From: CAZHOV01 sp964534315
GTDB taxonomy: Bacteria; Bacteroidota; Bacteroidia; Chitinophagales; Saprospiraceae
Reading direction: 5' to 3'
Length of the DNA: 64,000 nt
Assembly (NCBI GenBank): GCA_964534315.1
Contig: CAZHOV010000004.1
Location: forward strand, 1-64,000
Under the pieces are notes generated by a model. It did no database searches. It saw only the letters and a list, made by a program, of their open reading frames with translations, and was not told the DNA's origin. A program made the translations under genes and the position numbers. This document shows positions 34,392 to 42,994 of this stretch, piece after piece; the stretch's first letter is position 1; the number at the start of each line of letters is the position of its first letter.

Positions 34392-37133
34392 CTAAAACTG
34401 CCCAAAGGCATCGACCTGGTTTTTCTCGATCGGGATATTGATGAAGTCGAGGGAGCCGGGTTTGACGCGTATGAAGAAGGCAAACGTACCCCGCTGGGGT
34501 TGGGTGGAGATCCCCATTTCCCAGCAGTGCAAGTCACGGCTGAAGGAAAAATCGGGATAGGTGAGGCGCTGATTCCGAAAATCATAACCAATATTACCGA
34601 TCCGGACATTCCATTTTGGGGAGAGGCGGACACTCTGGATGCTCAAACTCAAAGAGTGAGTGGACACGAAAGTCGTATCTTTTCCCTGATTAAAGTCAAA
34701 TTCGCGGCGAAAGGCGAGGGTATGGGACAGTCGCATGCCATTAATAATGTCAAGTAATTCATTTTTTGGAGGGGCAGGGCTGTCCTTTTCTTCTCCGTCT
34801 TCCTTATCCCGTTTCTTTTTTCCTTTATTAAAATTATCAATAATATTCTGCAACTTACTTACGGTCAGATTGGAGTTGAACCGGAAAGTCGCATTTTCGA
34901 AGCGCAAAGGGCGACGATCTCCGTTCCAGGCTAGTACGTTTTCACGGTTGCCTTCTTCATCTAAAGAATACGGGTCAAAACTAGCCCTGAATTGAAAATT
35001 AGTTACCTTCCAGAAAATATCAGTAGTTCCGCTTATGCTTACCCTACTAAATTGAAAAGAATCGGCCGCAAAATTATAGGAGCCATTAATATTTACGTTT
35101 CGTAGCAGCGAAAGCTTATTGAAGGAAGAATCCCGTTTGGAAAAGGTCTTGGCCTCAAATAGGTTATTAAACCCATAGGTCAGCCGCATCTGTTGCCCGT
35201 TTCCGGTTGGTCGGGACAATCCGGAAACAGAGGGAAAAATTGAGCGTTCTTCAAAACGCTCGTCTTCGGTAAGGCTGGGATCAGAGCTGGTTTGAACGGT
35301 TTCAAAATATCCCCATCTCGGATCGGTATAATCCGGCTCAAAAGTAAACCCGATATTGGGTTTAATCGTATGCCGGATCCCCCTGAGCCAGCCCTTCTTA
35401 AATTGAGCAGTACCAAATATTTGGGTAAAAATGCTGATCCCCAAATCATAGCGCCGAAACGATTTAAAGCGGTTTACCAGTGTATCCGAAAACGTTCCGT
35501 AGGTCGTGTCATTAACCACCATTATTTCTCCGTTTACGGTATCTCTCGACACCTCTTCTATTCCAAGCGTAGGGTCAAAAACGCCCTGTCTCACCCGGAA
35601 ATACCAATCTTCATCGTAGTTGAACCTCGGTGTTACCGTAAGAAATTTTAAAAACTTCAGGGAAGCGTCGGTAGAAATGGAGTGGGTAGCTCCAAATTCG
35701 GCGTCTCTAAGAGTTTGCTCGGTAAATAATAAAGAATCGACCGTATTAAACTGGTTAAATGCGCGGGCGTCATAGTCAAAGGCGATACGCTCATACCAAC
35801 GCTCTTTAGATCCGACCTTGTTCCTTCGTTTAAAAGGATAAATATTTTGCATTTGAAGGTCGATATTGGGGAAATTGACGGTCACTTCCCTTGATCGGGT
35901 ATTTTGAGAGTGGGTCAAGCTGGTGTTAAGGGTAAACGGACTATTTGGGAAGTTTCTGGTAAAGGTCATATTAGAACTCAACTGATTGTTCAGAACCGCC
36001 TCAGCGTTATTATCGTTGAGCTGCTGATCGTTATTGATCTGTATATCTACCCCTCCTCCAAAGGTATTATAAGGATGTGCTTTGGAACCTTGCTGATGAT
36101 TCCATTGAATGGTAAATGACTCTTCTTCCCGTATCTCAGTTGAATTCGGAAACTCTGATCGCCGATTGGAGTACCGCAAAAATAAACTTCCGTTGTACTT
36201 GTAACGCTTGACATATCTTGGCCTGACGGCAACCCGGAATGTACCCCGCGTATAGGCATCGAAAAGGACCTCCACATCTGCCTTTTCACCCAATGGTGTA
36301 TAGTAACCAATATTTCTCAGACCAAATCCAAGTTCTCTGGACCGTTCGTAATCTCTTGGAAAGACCAGCCCTGCCGTTTTCCCTTCCGTAATCGGAAAAA
36401 AACCAAAAGGCAATACAACCGGAGTGGGTACATCTGCAATTTGTAAATTGGAGGGTCCGATAATTACGACCTTATTAGGAACTACCTTCTGCTTACTACT
36501 CATAATTCCAAAGTGCGGATGATCCAGATTACAAGTGGTAACGAGGGCATTTTTACTGAAAATGACATCTTCATTACTATCCTTTCCCCCTTTACCGATA
36601 TACTTTGCTTTTTGGGCATGTACGTACAGATCGCCTTCCTGGGAGGTTGCTTCATAGACAATTCCTTTCGAAGTTGTAAAGTCATATTGTAATTTATCGG
36701 CGACAAATCCCTGATCCTGGTCTTTAAAATCCGGCATTCCTGACAGGCGACCACTACTATCTCTAAAGGGTTCTGCGATCACTGAATTACTTTTTAGGTC
36801 AACGATGATATGGCCGGCTTCCAGGTTAATCGTTTGATATTTTAAGTAGGCTTTTCCATATAGGTACACTTTTTGCTCTACAACATCGAAAAGCATAGAG
36901 TCCTCGGCACCATAATCTACCTGGGCTTCAAATGCATCATCGGCATATTCTACGTTATCAGGTAGGATAAGGGTATCGCGGAGAGCGGTATCAATTGGAA
37001 GGCTATCTTGTACAGGTGGCAGTGTATCGAGAGGAGGTGGCGGCGGCAGGGTGTCCGGTTGGGTGGACTGACCAAGCGCGATGATACAACCAAAAAGGGA
37101 AACTATTGATAATATATAATTTAATTGAATCAA
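34392..37133 (-). CDS. lptD: LPS-assembly outer-membrane protein LptD-like
   Basis: A 913-residue outer-membrane protein expected to insert lipopolysaccharide or lipid A-type glycolipid into the outer leaflet. A signal peptide (about 1-22) and a Pro-rich linker (PPPPPLDTLPP) precede the OstA-like N-terminal jellyroll (about 65-190, with VYLYGKAYLKYQTINLEAGHI). The conserved PVVLPFGFFPITEGKTAGLVFP segment follows, then a large beta-barrel (about 260-913). Similar long LptD proteins are usual in Bacteroidota. It is divergent from the amidase gene, with a perfect inverted repeat between them. It is the first core gene right of the accessory block. Confidence 0.9.
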   Translation of the reverse strand: MIQLNYILSIVSLFGCIIALGQSTQPDTLPPPPPLDTLPPVQDSLPIDTALRDTLILPDNVEYADDAFEAQVDYGAEDSMLFDVVEQKVYLYGKAYLKYQTINLEAGHIIVDLKSNSVIAEPFRDSSGRLSGMPDFKDQDQGFVADKLQYDFTTSKGIVYEATSQEGDLYVHAQKAKYIGKGGKDSNEDVIFSKNALVTTCNLDHPHFGIMSSKQKVVPNKVVIIGPSNLQIADVPTPVVLPFGFFPITEGKTAGLVFPRDYERSRELGFGLRNIGYYTPLGEKADVEVLFDAYTRGTFRVAVRPRYVKRYKYNGSLFLRYSNRRSEFPNSTEIREEESFTIQWNHQQGSKAHPYNTFGGGVDIQINNDQQLNDNNAEAVLNNQLSSNMTFTRNFPNSPFTLNTSLTHSQNTRSREVTVNFPNIDLQMQNIYPFKRRNKVGSKERWYERIAFDYDARAFNQFNTVDSLLFTEQTLRDAEFGATHSISTDASLKFLKFLTVTPRFNYDEDWYFRVRQGVFDPTLGIEEVSRDTVNGEIMVVNDTTYGTFSDTLVNRFKSFRRYDLGISIFTQIFGTAQFKKGWLRGIRHTIKPNIGFTFEPDYTDPRWGYFETVQTSSDPSLTEDERFEERSIFPSVSGLSRPTGNGQQMRLTYGFNNLFEAKTFSKRDSSFNKLSLLRNVNINGSYNFAADSFQFSRVSISGTTDIFWKVTNFQFRASFDPYSLDEEGNRENVLAWNGDRRPLRFENATFRFNSNLTVSKLQNIIDNFNKGKKKRDKEDGEEKDSPAPPKNELLDIINGMRLSHTLAFRREFDFNQGKDTTFVSTHSLSLSIQSVRLSPKWNVRIGNIGYDFRNQRLTYPDFSFSRDLHCWEMGISTQPQRGTFAFFIRVKPGSLDFINIPIEKNQVDAFGQF

Positions 37134-37217
37134 ATACAGTTTACTGTTTGAATTTACTTTTATATTTTTGATGTCAGTTCTGTTAAATGCAAATTATTGC
37201 ATCATTTTTTACCTTAC

Positions 37218-37238
37218 TTCATCAAATGTTTTGATGAA
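37218..37238. promoter_or_regulatory. Perfect 9-bp inverted repeat between lptD and the amidase gene
   Basis: TTCATCAAA-TGT-TTTGATGAA lies in the 232-bp divergent promoter region, about 85 bp from the lptD start and 130 bp from the amidase start. It could be a shared operator for two envelope genes. Confidence 0.4.
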
Positions 37239-37365
37239 TTCAAAAAAAGTTATAACTTCAAAAACTACGAGTGAATTATCCCGCGCTAAGTTTCAATTTT
37301 AAAATAAGATTTCAGCAACTGTTTCTGCTGGAATTCATTAGGAACACTTAAATCAAATCCAAGCT

Positions 37366-38751
37366 ATGGTGAGCGTTTATGTATGGTTAACGACTTTATT
37401 GTGCTTTTTGCCGTCTTCCGTTTTTTACTTTAACAATTCTTTTAGTAATCCGCCCATTCCTAAAGAAATTGTTAACGCTACCCCGACTGCCTGCCAACAG
37501 CATACTTGTGCCTTACATCACCACGCTGCACAACAACAAAATCGCATTGCCTTTGGAGAGGATTTGGGCAAATATATTAAAGAAACCGTAATCCGCAACA
37601 ACTCTTACAAAATTCAAACCATTGTTATCGATCCGGGTCACGGTGGTAAGGATCCCGGATGCCTGGGAACCTTTACCCAGGAAAAGGATATTGCCCTAAA
37701 TATCTCCCTCAAATTAGGCAAAGCGATCAAAGAATTATATCCTCACATAAATGTTATTTATACCCGTTCTACCGACGTATTCATCCCGCTTTATAAAAGA
37801 GCTTCCATCGCCAACCAGAATGATGCAGACCTTTTTATGTCGGTACATTGCAATTTCTCCGAGCTGTCCAACCTTACCGTTGGTACCGAGACATATATTA
37901 TGGGATTGCACACAGCCAACTACAACCTGAATGTCGCTAAACGCGAAAACAGATCTATTCTTTTGGAAGAAGACTATAAAGAAAACTACGGCGGTTATGA
38001 CCCTAATTCACCTGAGGGGCACATCATCCTCTCCATGTTTCAAAATACGTTTCTGGAACAAAGCATTTTATTTGCCGAGAAGGTGGAATCTACTTTTCGT
38101 AAAAAATCCAACCGTGAAAGCAGGGGAGTCAAACAAGCGGGTTTTGCTGTTTTAAAAGGGACAACTATGCCCAGCGTACTAATCGAAACCGGTTTTCTGA
38201 GCAATCTTGAAGAGGAGCGCTTTCTATCCTCTGACAGAGGTCAGCGAACCATCGCAAACTCTATCACCGGCGCTTTTGTAGCCTACAAACGCGGAGTAGA
38301 ACGCGAACCCTTGACGAATGAAGAACCAGCTAAAAAACTGGAAAAAGAAGAAATCCCCTTCCTTTCTGCTATTCCGACTCCTTCAAGCGGAAAACCTCCT
38401 AAAAAGCAAAAAGCTTCCAACTCAACCTCCCAAAAGCAACAAATTAGCCCGCCACCTTCCTATACAGCTGCCCCCATTCGCTATAAAGTCCAACTTCTTG
38501 TTTCCGATGCTCCCGTACAAACTGACCAAGCCAATTGGAAAAAACTGGATTATCTGGTCGAAATAAAAATGGAAAATGACCTGTACAAGTACCTGGCAAC
38601 CGGGTTTCGCAGTTATGAAGAAGCATCAAAGGCTAAAAAGGAACTCCGATCGGTAGGATTTGACCAGGCATTTATTGTAGCCTACAAAAAAGGTAAGCGT
38701 ATTCCTATCGATCAGGCCCGAAAAACAGAAAAAGATCTTTCCGGTTCTTGA
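37366..38751 (+). CDS. N-acetylmuramoyl-L-alanine amidase with SPOR-like C-terminal domain
   Basis: A 461-residue exported peptidoglycan hydrolase that cleaves the MurNAc-L-Ala bond during cell separation. A short N-terminal hydrophobic segment (about 4-24) precedes the Amidase_3 domain (about 84-315). Visible zinc ligands are His92 in VIDPGHGGKDPG, Glu106 in TQEKD and the His of MSVHCN; the catalytic Glu is in VLIETGFLSN. A Lys/Pro/Ser-rich linker leads to a SPOR-like domain (about 374-450, YKVQLLVSDAP ... FRSYEEASKAKKELRSVGF), which would bind denuded glycan at the septum. The next gene, an MCE protein, is 116 bp downstream. Confidence 0.92.
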   Translation: MVSVYVWLTTLLCFLPSSVFYFNNSFSNPPIPKEIVNATPTACQQHTCALHHHAAQQQNRIAFGEDLGKYIKETVIRNNSYKIQTIVIDPGHGGKDPGCLGTFTQEKDIALNISLKLGKAIKELYPHINVIYTRSTDVFIPLYKRASIANQNDADLFMSVHCNFSELSNLTVGTETYIMGLHTANYNLNVAKRENRSILLEEDYKENYGGYDPNSPEGHIILSMFQNTFLEQSILFAEKVESTFRKKSNRESRGVKQAGFAVLKGTTMPSVLIETGFLSNLEEERFLSSDRGQRTIANSITGAFVAYKRGVEREPLTNEEPAKKLEKEEIPFLSAIPTPSSGKPPKKQKASNSTSQKQQISPPPSYTAAPIRYKVQLLVSDAPVQTDQANWKKLDYLVEIKMENDLYKYLATGFRSYEEASKAKKELRSVGFDQAFIVAYKKGKRIPIDQARKTEKDLSGS

Positions 38752-38867
38752 TGGTTAAGAGATTAAATTTGGTTTCTATTAGAACAAATTCCCATTTTTT
38801 TCCGTTTTTTGCCCTACAATTTGAAGTAGATGCTTCAACTTGATTGTCCATTTAATAAAAACTTAAT

Positions 38868-39908
38868 ATGTCAAACGAAACCAAAATCGGAATCTTAGCG
38901 GTTGTTGCTATTGCGGCCCTCATATGGGGATACCAATTTCTAAAAGGCCAGAATATCCTAAGCGCTTCCCGAACGCTATATGCAAAATATACAGATGTTG
39001 ATATGCTCAAATCTTCGAATCCGGTTTTATTACACGGGCTGGAAGCAGGCGTCGTCACAGAAGTCCAATTTAAAGACAAAAGCATGGATACGATCCTGGT
39101 AGCTATGCGCCTGGATAAAGGTATTAATGTTCCCAATAATGCCGTAGCAGTCATCGTCGACCAAGGTATGATGGGCGGTAAAGCAGTTGAGCTAATATTA
39201 GGGGTTCCCTGCGATGATAAATTCCCGTGTCCTACCAAAGAGAACTATGTTCGCGGAGAAACGCAGAGCTATCTTAAATCTATTCTGGGTTCTCCTAAAG
39301 AGCTAAATCCCTACTTCAAGGAAATCGCCGACGGTCTGGGCATTATCCTGGACACGATTGGTTCGAAAGTAGATATTTCAAGCGATGATAAAGGACTGGG
39401 TAAAACCATCAACGATTTTCAACAAACCCTCGCCAATCTGAATGCCGCTACCCGGTCTTTAGAAAATCTACTCAACTCCTCTTCCAGAAATATCGATGCC
39501 ATCACCGAAAATCTCGCTGCTGTGACCGGCAACCTTAAAGGAAGCAATACCGACATTCAAGACCTCTTCGGCAATGCCGCCGACTTCACCGGCAACCTTA
39601 AAGAAATAGAACTGAAAGAAACCATTTCTTCCCTGAATACCACAGTAGAGCAGCTTGGCGTTGTACTCGACTCCGTCTCTACCACCTTCTCTAACCTCAA
39701 TACCCTTACTTCTGACCTGAACAATGGTGAAGGTACTGTTGGACAATTACTTACTGACGAGGCACTATACTTCAACCTCAATGAGGCTCTCGTCCGGATG
39801 GATTCCCTCTTTACCGATATTCAGCAACATCCCTACATTTACAGCCCGCTAAAAAAACGAAAACGCGTACTCCGCTACAGGAGGAAAGATGCGGAAGAAG
39901 GGAGATGA
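38868..39908 (+). CDS. MlaD-family (MCE domain) lipid-transport protein
   Basis: A 346-residue inner-membrane-anchored periplasmic protein. An N-terminal TM helix (about 7-24) is followed by one MCE domain (about 35-115, with LHGLEAGVVTEVQF and VDQGMMGGKAVELILG). A long helical region (about 150-320) with repeating Asn/Leu/Ser follows, as in proteins that form a tube or hexameric needle for phospholipid transport to the outer membrane. The ATPase and permease partners are not in the window. The G-rich simple repeat at 39907-39945 follows the stop directly. Confidence 0.9.
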   Translation: MSNETKIGILAVVAIAALIWGYQFLKGQNILSASRTLYAKYTDVDMLKSSNPVLLHGLEAGVVTEVQFKDKSMDTILVAMRLDKGINVPNNAVAVIVDQGMMGGKAVELILGVPCDDKFPCPTKENYVRGETQSYLKSILGSPKELNPYFKEIADGLGIILDTIGSKVDISSDDKGLGKTINDFQQTLANLNAATRSLENLLNSSSRNIDAITENLAAVTGNLKGSNTDIQDLFGNAADFTGNLKEIELKETISSLNTTVEQLGVVLDSVSTTFSNLNTLTSDLNNGEGTVGQLLTDEALYFNLNEALVRMDSLFTDIQQHPYIYSPLKKRKRVLRYRRKDAEEGR

Positions 39909-39945
39909 TGGGGCAACGGGGCAGCGGGACAGCGGGGCGTTTAGG
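39907..39945. repeat. G-rich imperfect simple repeat
   Basis: The sequence GGGGCAACGGGGCAGCGGGACAGCGGGGC is built from a GGGGCAGC-type unit and starts at the MCE gene stop. It may reflect slippage. No function is claimed. Confidence 0.6.
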
Positions 39946-39982
39946 AATTAGAGATTAGGAAAGAAAAGAAAAGAAAATTTTC

Positions 39983-40000
39983 GTCACTACTGGACTACGA
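39983..40000. repeat. Dispersed CGTCACTACTGG motif
   Basis: CGTCACTACTGGACTACG resembles CGTCACTACTGGAATACG, which is present in both copies of the 178-bp duplication (56204-56221 and 56382-56399), and a related inverted copy at 56507-56524. It is a likely fragment of a dispersed noncoding repeat. Confidence 0.5.
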
Positions 40001-40058
40001 TATGACGCCTTAACAAAATTGAAATTTTCAACAATATTTCCTAAACAATCACTCAACT

Positions 40059-40613
40059 ATGCCCTCACCCAAACACATACGGAAATACTATGAAACGCAC
40101 GGCGTTGAGGGGTACTATGAGCAATTTGGAGACCAATATGAAAATCCACACTTTCCCCATGTAAGGCAATTATTAATCAACAATAAATCCCGTATTGATT
40201 ATACCAACGTTTTAGACCTCGGATGCGGAGGCGGAGAGGTGACCAATGTCTTGCAGGAATTGGGATATTCGGAAATGAAAGGGATAGACCCTTTCACCAA
40301 ATCATTGTATGAATCTCAAACCAATTGTGGTTGTCTTTCCTGGTCGTTTGAAGATATCATCAGTAAGGGGATTAAAGGGGAATTTTCAAGTATTATTTGC
40401 AGTTTTGCCATGCATCTGCTCCCTGAGAAACAATTATTTCCGCTTTGTTATCAATTGTTTAAAGCTACTAATCAGTTGGTAATTATCACGCCCCATAAAC
40501 GACCGGTATTGGAGAGCATTCCTCAGATACTCCTGGATTTTGAGGATTTTGTATTGACTTCAAAAGAAAAAAAAGTGCGCTTAAAGGCATATAAAACTAC
40601 ATTTGTATATTAG
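40059..40613 (+). CDS. Class I SAM-dependent methyltransferase
   Basis: A 184-residue protein with a Rossmann-type methyltransferase fold. Motif I VLDLGCGGGEV is at about 50-60, the acidic loop MKGIDPFT near 75, and IICSFAMHLL at about 110-119 is motif IV-like. The substrate cannot be told; several small methyltransferases of this layout act on small molecules or tRNA. The gene is 88 bp upstream of proC. No signal peptide was seen. Confidence 0.85.
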   Translation: MPSPKHIRKYYETHGVEGYYEQFGDQYENPHFPHVRQLLINNKSRIDYTNVLDLGCGGGEVTNVLQELGYSEMKGIDPFTKSLYESQTNCGCLSWSFEDIISKGIKGEFSSIICSFAMHLLPEKQLFPLCYQLFKATNQLVIITPHKRPVLESIPQILLDFEDFVLTSKEKKVRLKAYKTTFVY

Positions 40614-40701
40614 TGAAAGGTAACGTAAAGCAAGCGTATTCTTCTGAAAATTGGAGTTTTCAGGAAGCAACTTCGCTCAATGATAAATTTAACACACACT
40701 C

Positions 40702-41511
40702 ATGAAGGTATTAATTATTGGAGGAGGGAATATGGGCCTTACCTATGCCCGGAGTTTCCTGAGATCACATATTGCCACCAAGGAAAATATGATGATCCTC
40801 GAAAAATCTGCCGGAAAAGCCGAAGAGCTATCACAAAAGGGAATTGGCACGGTCTATGGCACGCCAGATACGTGTATCAAGCCGGCGGATCTGATCATTT
40901 TAGCGGTAAAACCTCAAGATACGCCCGCTTTGTTTGAAACGCTCCGCCCTTTGGTCGATCCCGAACAGGTATTTCTATCTATCATGGCGGGAGTAAAGAT
41001 GCAGACCATTAAGGAGTCGCTCGGAGTACGAAAAGTAATCCGAGCCATGCCCAACCTACCTGCTCAAACCGGTATGGGCATGACGGCTTTTACCTCTTCT
41101 GATGAAGTCACCAGAATCGAACTGGTCATGGTTCAAAATCTGATTAATACAACCGGCAAATCCATCTATGTTGAAAATGAAGCTGCCATAGATGCAGCAA
41201 CAGCTATCTCCGGAAGTGGACCTGCTTACGTATTTTACTTTATGGATGCGCTTATTCAGGCAGCTCAATCTATGGGGTTTTCCGAATCGGAAGCCGAACT
41301 CCTGGTCAGCCAAACCTTCAAAGGAGCAGTTGACCTGTATGCTAATGCAGACCTCACCTGCGAGAACTGGATCCAACGAGTTGCTTCTAAAGGCGGAACA
41401 ACGGAAGCCGCTATCGCCTCCTTTCTAGAAAATGAAGTCCATCAGGATATTATCGACGGAGCGAAAGCGGCTATGGACAGGGCTATTGAGCTGGGTAAAA
41501 GCGATAAATAA
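40702..41511 (+). CDS. proC: Pyrroline-5-carboxylate reductase
   Basis: A 269-residue cytoplasmic enzyme that reduces 1-pyrroline-5-carboxylate to L-proline with NAD(P)H. The N-terminal Rossmann motif is IIGGGNMGLTYA (4-15). The family signature near the C-terminus is VASKGGTTEAAIASFLE, after AISGSGPAYVFYFMDAL. Length matches the family. The ATG at 40702 is chosen because the Rossmann strand starts immediately after it. A DinB-like gene follows in the same direction after 31 bp. Confidence 0.95.
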   Translation: MKVLIIGGGNMGLTYARSFLRSHIATKENMMILEKSAGKAEELSQKGIGTVYGTPDTCIKPADLIILAVKPQDTPALFETLRPLVDPEQVFLSIMAGVKMQTIKESLGVRKVIRAMPNLPAQTGMGMTAFTSSDEVTRIELVMVQNLINTTGKSIYVENEAAIDAATAISGSGPAYVFYFMDALIQAAQSMGFSESEAELLVSQTFKGAVDLYANADLTCENWIQRVASKGGTTEAAIASFLENEVHQDIIDGAKAAMDRAIELGKSDK

Positions 41512-41542
41512 CCGCAAAAAAAGTAGATCAACACAGCAACAT

Positions 41543-42055
41543 ATGAATGAACAGAATACAAACCCGTTTTTTAACTTATTTATGGAGGAAATCAAGCGTC
41601 GGCTATTTGAAGAGAGCCTGCCCCGTTTGCACAAATGTCTGGGGCTCCTTTCTGAACAAGAGATCTGGCACCGGCCTAATTACGAAACAGTAAGTGCCGG
41701 CAATCTAATCCTCCACCTTTGCGGAAATGCCCGGCAATGGATTCTTGCCGGGCTCTGCGGCCAGCCTGATACCCGACAGCGACAAAAAGAGTTTGACGAA
41801 AAGGGTCCAATTTCCACTGAAAAATTGATCAACGAACTGAATATCTTGGAAAGAGAACTCCAAAAAGCTTTAGACCAGATACAACCACAACACCTTTTGA
41901 AGCAATACGAGGTTCAAATCTTTAAAGAAAACGGGATCAGCATCTTAGTGCATGTTGTAGAGCACTTTTCCTACCATGTGGGGCAGGTAACGTATATCGT
42001 AAAATCATTGAAAAATATAGATACGAAATATTATGGTGGGCATGATCTGGGGTAA
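41543..42055 (+). CDS. DinB/DUF1572-family protein
   Basis: A 170-residue protein of the DinB-like four-helix-bundle superfamily. Metal-binding His candidates are in NLILHLCGNARQWI and VVEHFSYHVGQV, the usual three-His pattern. Such proteins include bacillithiol or mycothiol S-transferases, but many have no known substrate. The frame remains open upstream into proC; the ATG at 41543 is preferred because the upstream part overlaps proC and has no family similarity. It is probably co-transcribed with proC. Confidence 0.83.
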   Translation: MNEQNTNPFFNLFMEEIKRRLFEESLPRLHKCLGLLSEQEIWHRPNYETVSAGNLILHLCGNARQWILAGLCGQPDTRQRQKEFDEKGPISTEKLINELNILERELQKALDQIQPQHLLKQYEVQIFKENGISILVHVVEHFSYHVGQVTYIVKSLKNIDTKYYGGHDLG

Positions 42056-42138
42056 GGCTATCTCAACTAAAATGGCATAAGGGTGACTTCCTTCAGTAAG
42101 CCTTTTAAAAACTAGCTAAGCAAAAATTGAAAAATCGT

Positions 42139-42182
42139 GAATCATCCCGTCTTGCATATGGTAATCCGAAACGGGATGATTC
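42139..42182. terminator. Convergent terminator hairpin (12-bp stem)
   Basis: GAATCATCCCGT pairs perfectly with ACGGGATGATTC around a 20-nt loop, between the convergent DinB-like gene (ends 42055) and the DUF3276 gene (ends 42206). The symmetrical stem could end transcription in both directions. Confidence 0.65.
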
Positions 42183-42205
42183 CTATTTATTGCTTGACGT
42201 CTATT

Positions 42206-42631
42206 TTACCAGGAAATATCGTCTTCCGAATCTATTTTGGTCTCTTCATATGAAGACCCTTGGTCTTTATCTTCATTGTCATTATTATTGTCATTGTAAT
42301 GGTCATCTCCCTCTTCTTGTCTTTTTGCTTCCCATTCTTCGTGTTTCTTGGTGTACTCGTCATAATCGTAGTCGGGCATCAACTCAGTCTTTACATGATC
42401 AATCGTCTCTTCTAAAGCACTAAGAAAGCGATTAAAATCTTCTTTGTAAAGGAATAACTTGTGTCGCTCATAGCCTTGGCCATTAAACTTTTTAGTACTT
42501 TCCGTCAAAGTAAGATAATAATCGTCTCCCTTCGTTTGGCGAACATCAAAGAAATAAGTCCTTCTTCTGCCAGCCCGAACTTTTTTGGAAAAAACACTCT
42601 CAAATCTCCTAGAATTTCTCTCGTTATCCAC
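42206..42631 (-). CDS. DUF3276/PUR-family nucleic-acid-binding protein
   Basis: A 141-residue protein. The N-terminal part (about 5-85) matches the PUR-type fold of DUF3276: FSKKVRAGRRRTYFFDVRQ, DYYLTLTES and RHKLFLYKEDFNRF. This family, widespread in Bacteroidota, binds single-stranded DNA or RNA. The tail (about 95-141) is strongly acidic, with Asp/Asn/Glu runs, and is probably disordered. It is convergent with the DinB-like gene and divergent from dnaE. Confidence 0.88.
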   Translation of the reverse strand: MDNERNSRRFESVFSKKVRAGRRRTYFFDVRQTKGDDYYLTLTESTKKFNGQGYERHKLFLYKEDFNRFLSALEETIDHVKTELMPDYDYDEYTKKHEEWEAKRQEEGDDHYNDNNNDNEDKDQGSSYEETKIDSEDDISW

Positions 42632-42994
42632 GGTTATAAATAAAGTTTGGTGAAAAAATCATTTGGAAGCCACCCACAATAAACATTATTATTATTGAAT
42701 AGCGTTAATTTTGTATACAAAAGTAAAGATTTGTTTAAAAAATCAAAAAACTAAAAATTAAATTACCTAAATTTAACAAGCAACAGCAAAAGGCCGTCAA
42801 AAAACGAATAGCAATACAAAGGTAAACATTTTTGACAAATCGCTGGTTATCCACCAACCTACCCATTGAGTATCATGCTTCTACAAATTTTATTAACATT
42901 TTGTTGGTAAATTAAGCTTCACAGGCACGAATTCTAAAAAAGAATTGTTTAAATTTAAAGTTCTTTCATACTACCTAAACCAGAACTATTTTAT
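42632..42994. other. Divergent promoter region of the DUF3276 and dnaE genes
   Basis: A 363-bp AT-rich gap. TAATTTTG at 42706-42713 fits the Bacteroidota -7 consensus TAnnTTTG on the plus strand, but no -33 TTG stands at the right distance, so it is only a candidate for dnaE. No ORF or RNA gene was seen. Confidence 0.35.

Noticed and set aside
41432..41542. Longer DinB-like protein starting inside proC
   Set aside because: The extension is read from proC codons in another frame and has no DinB similarity.
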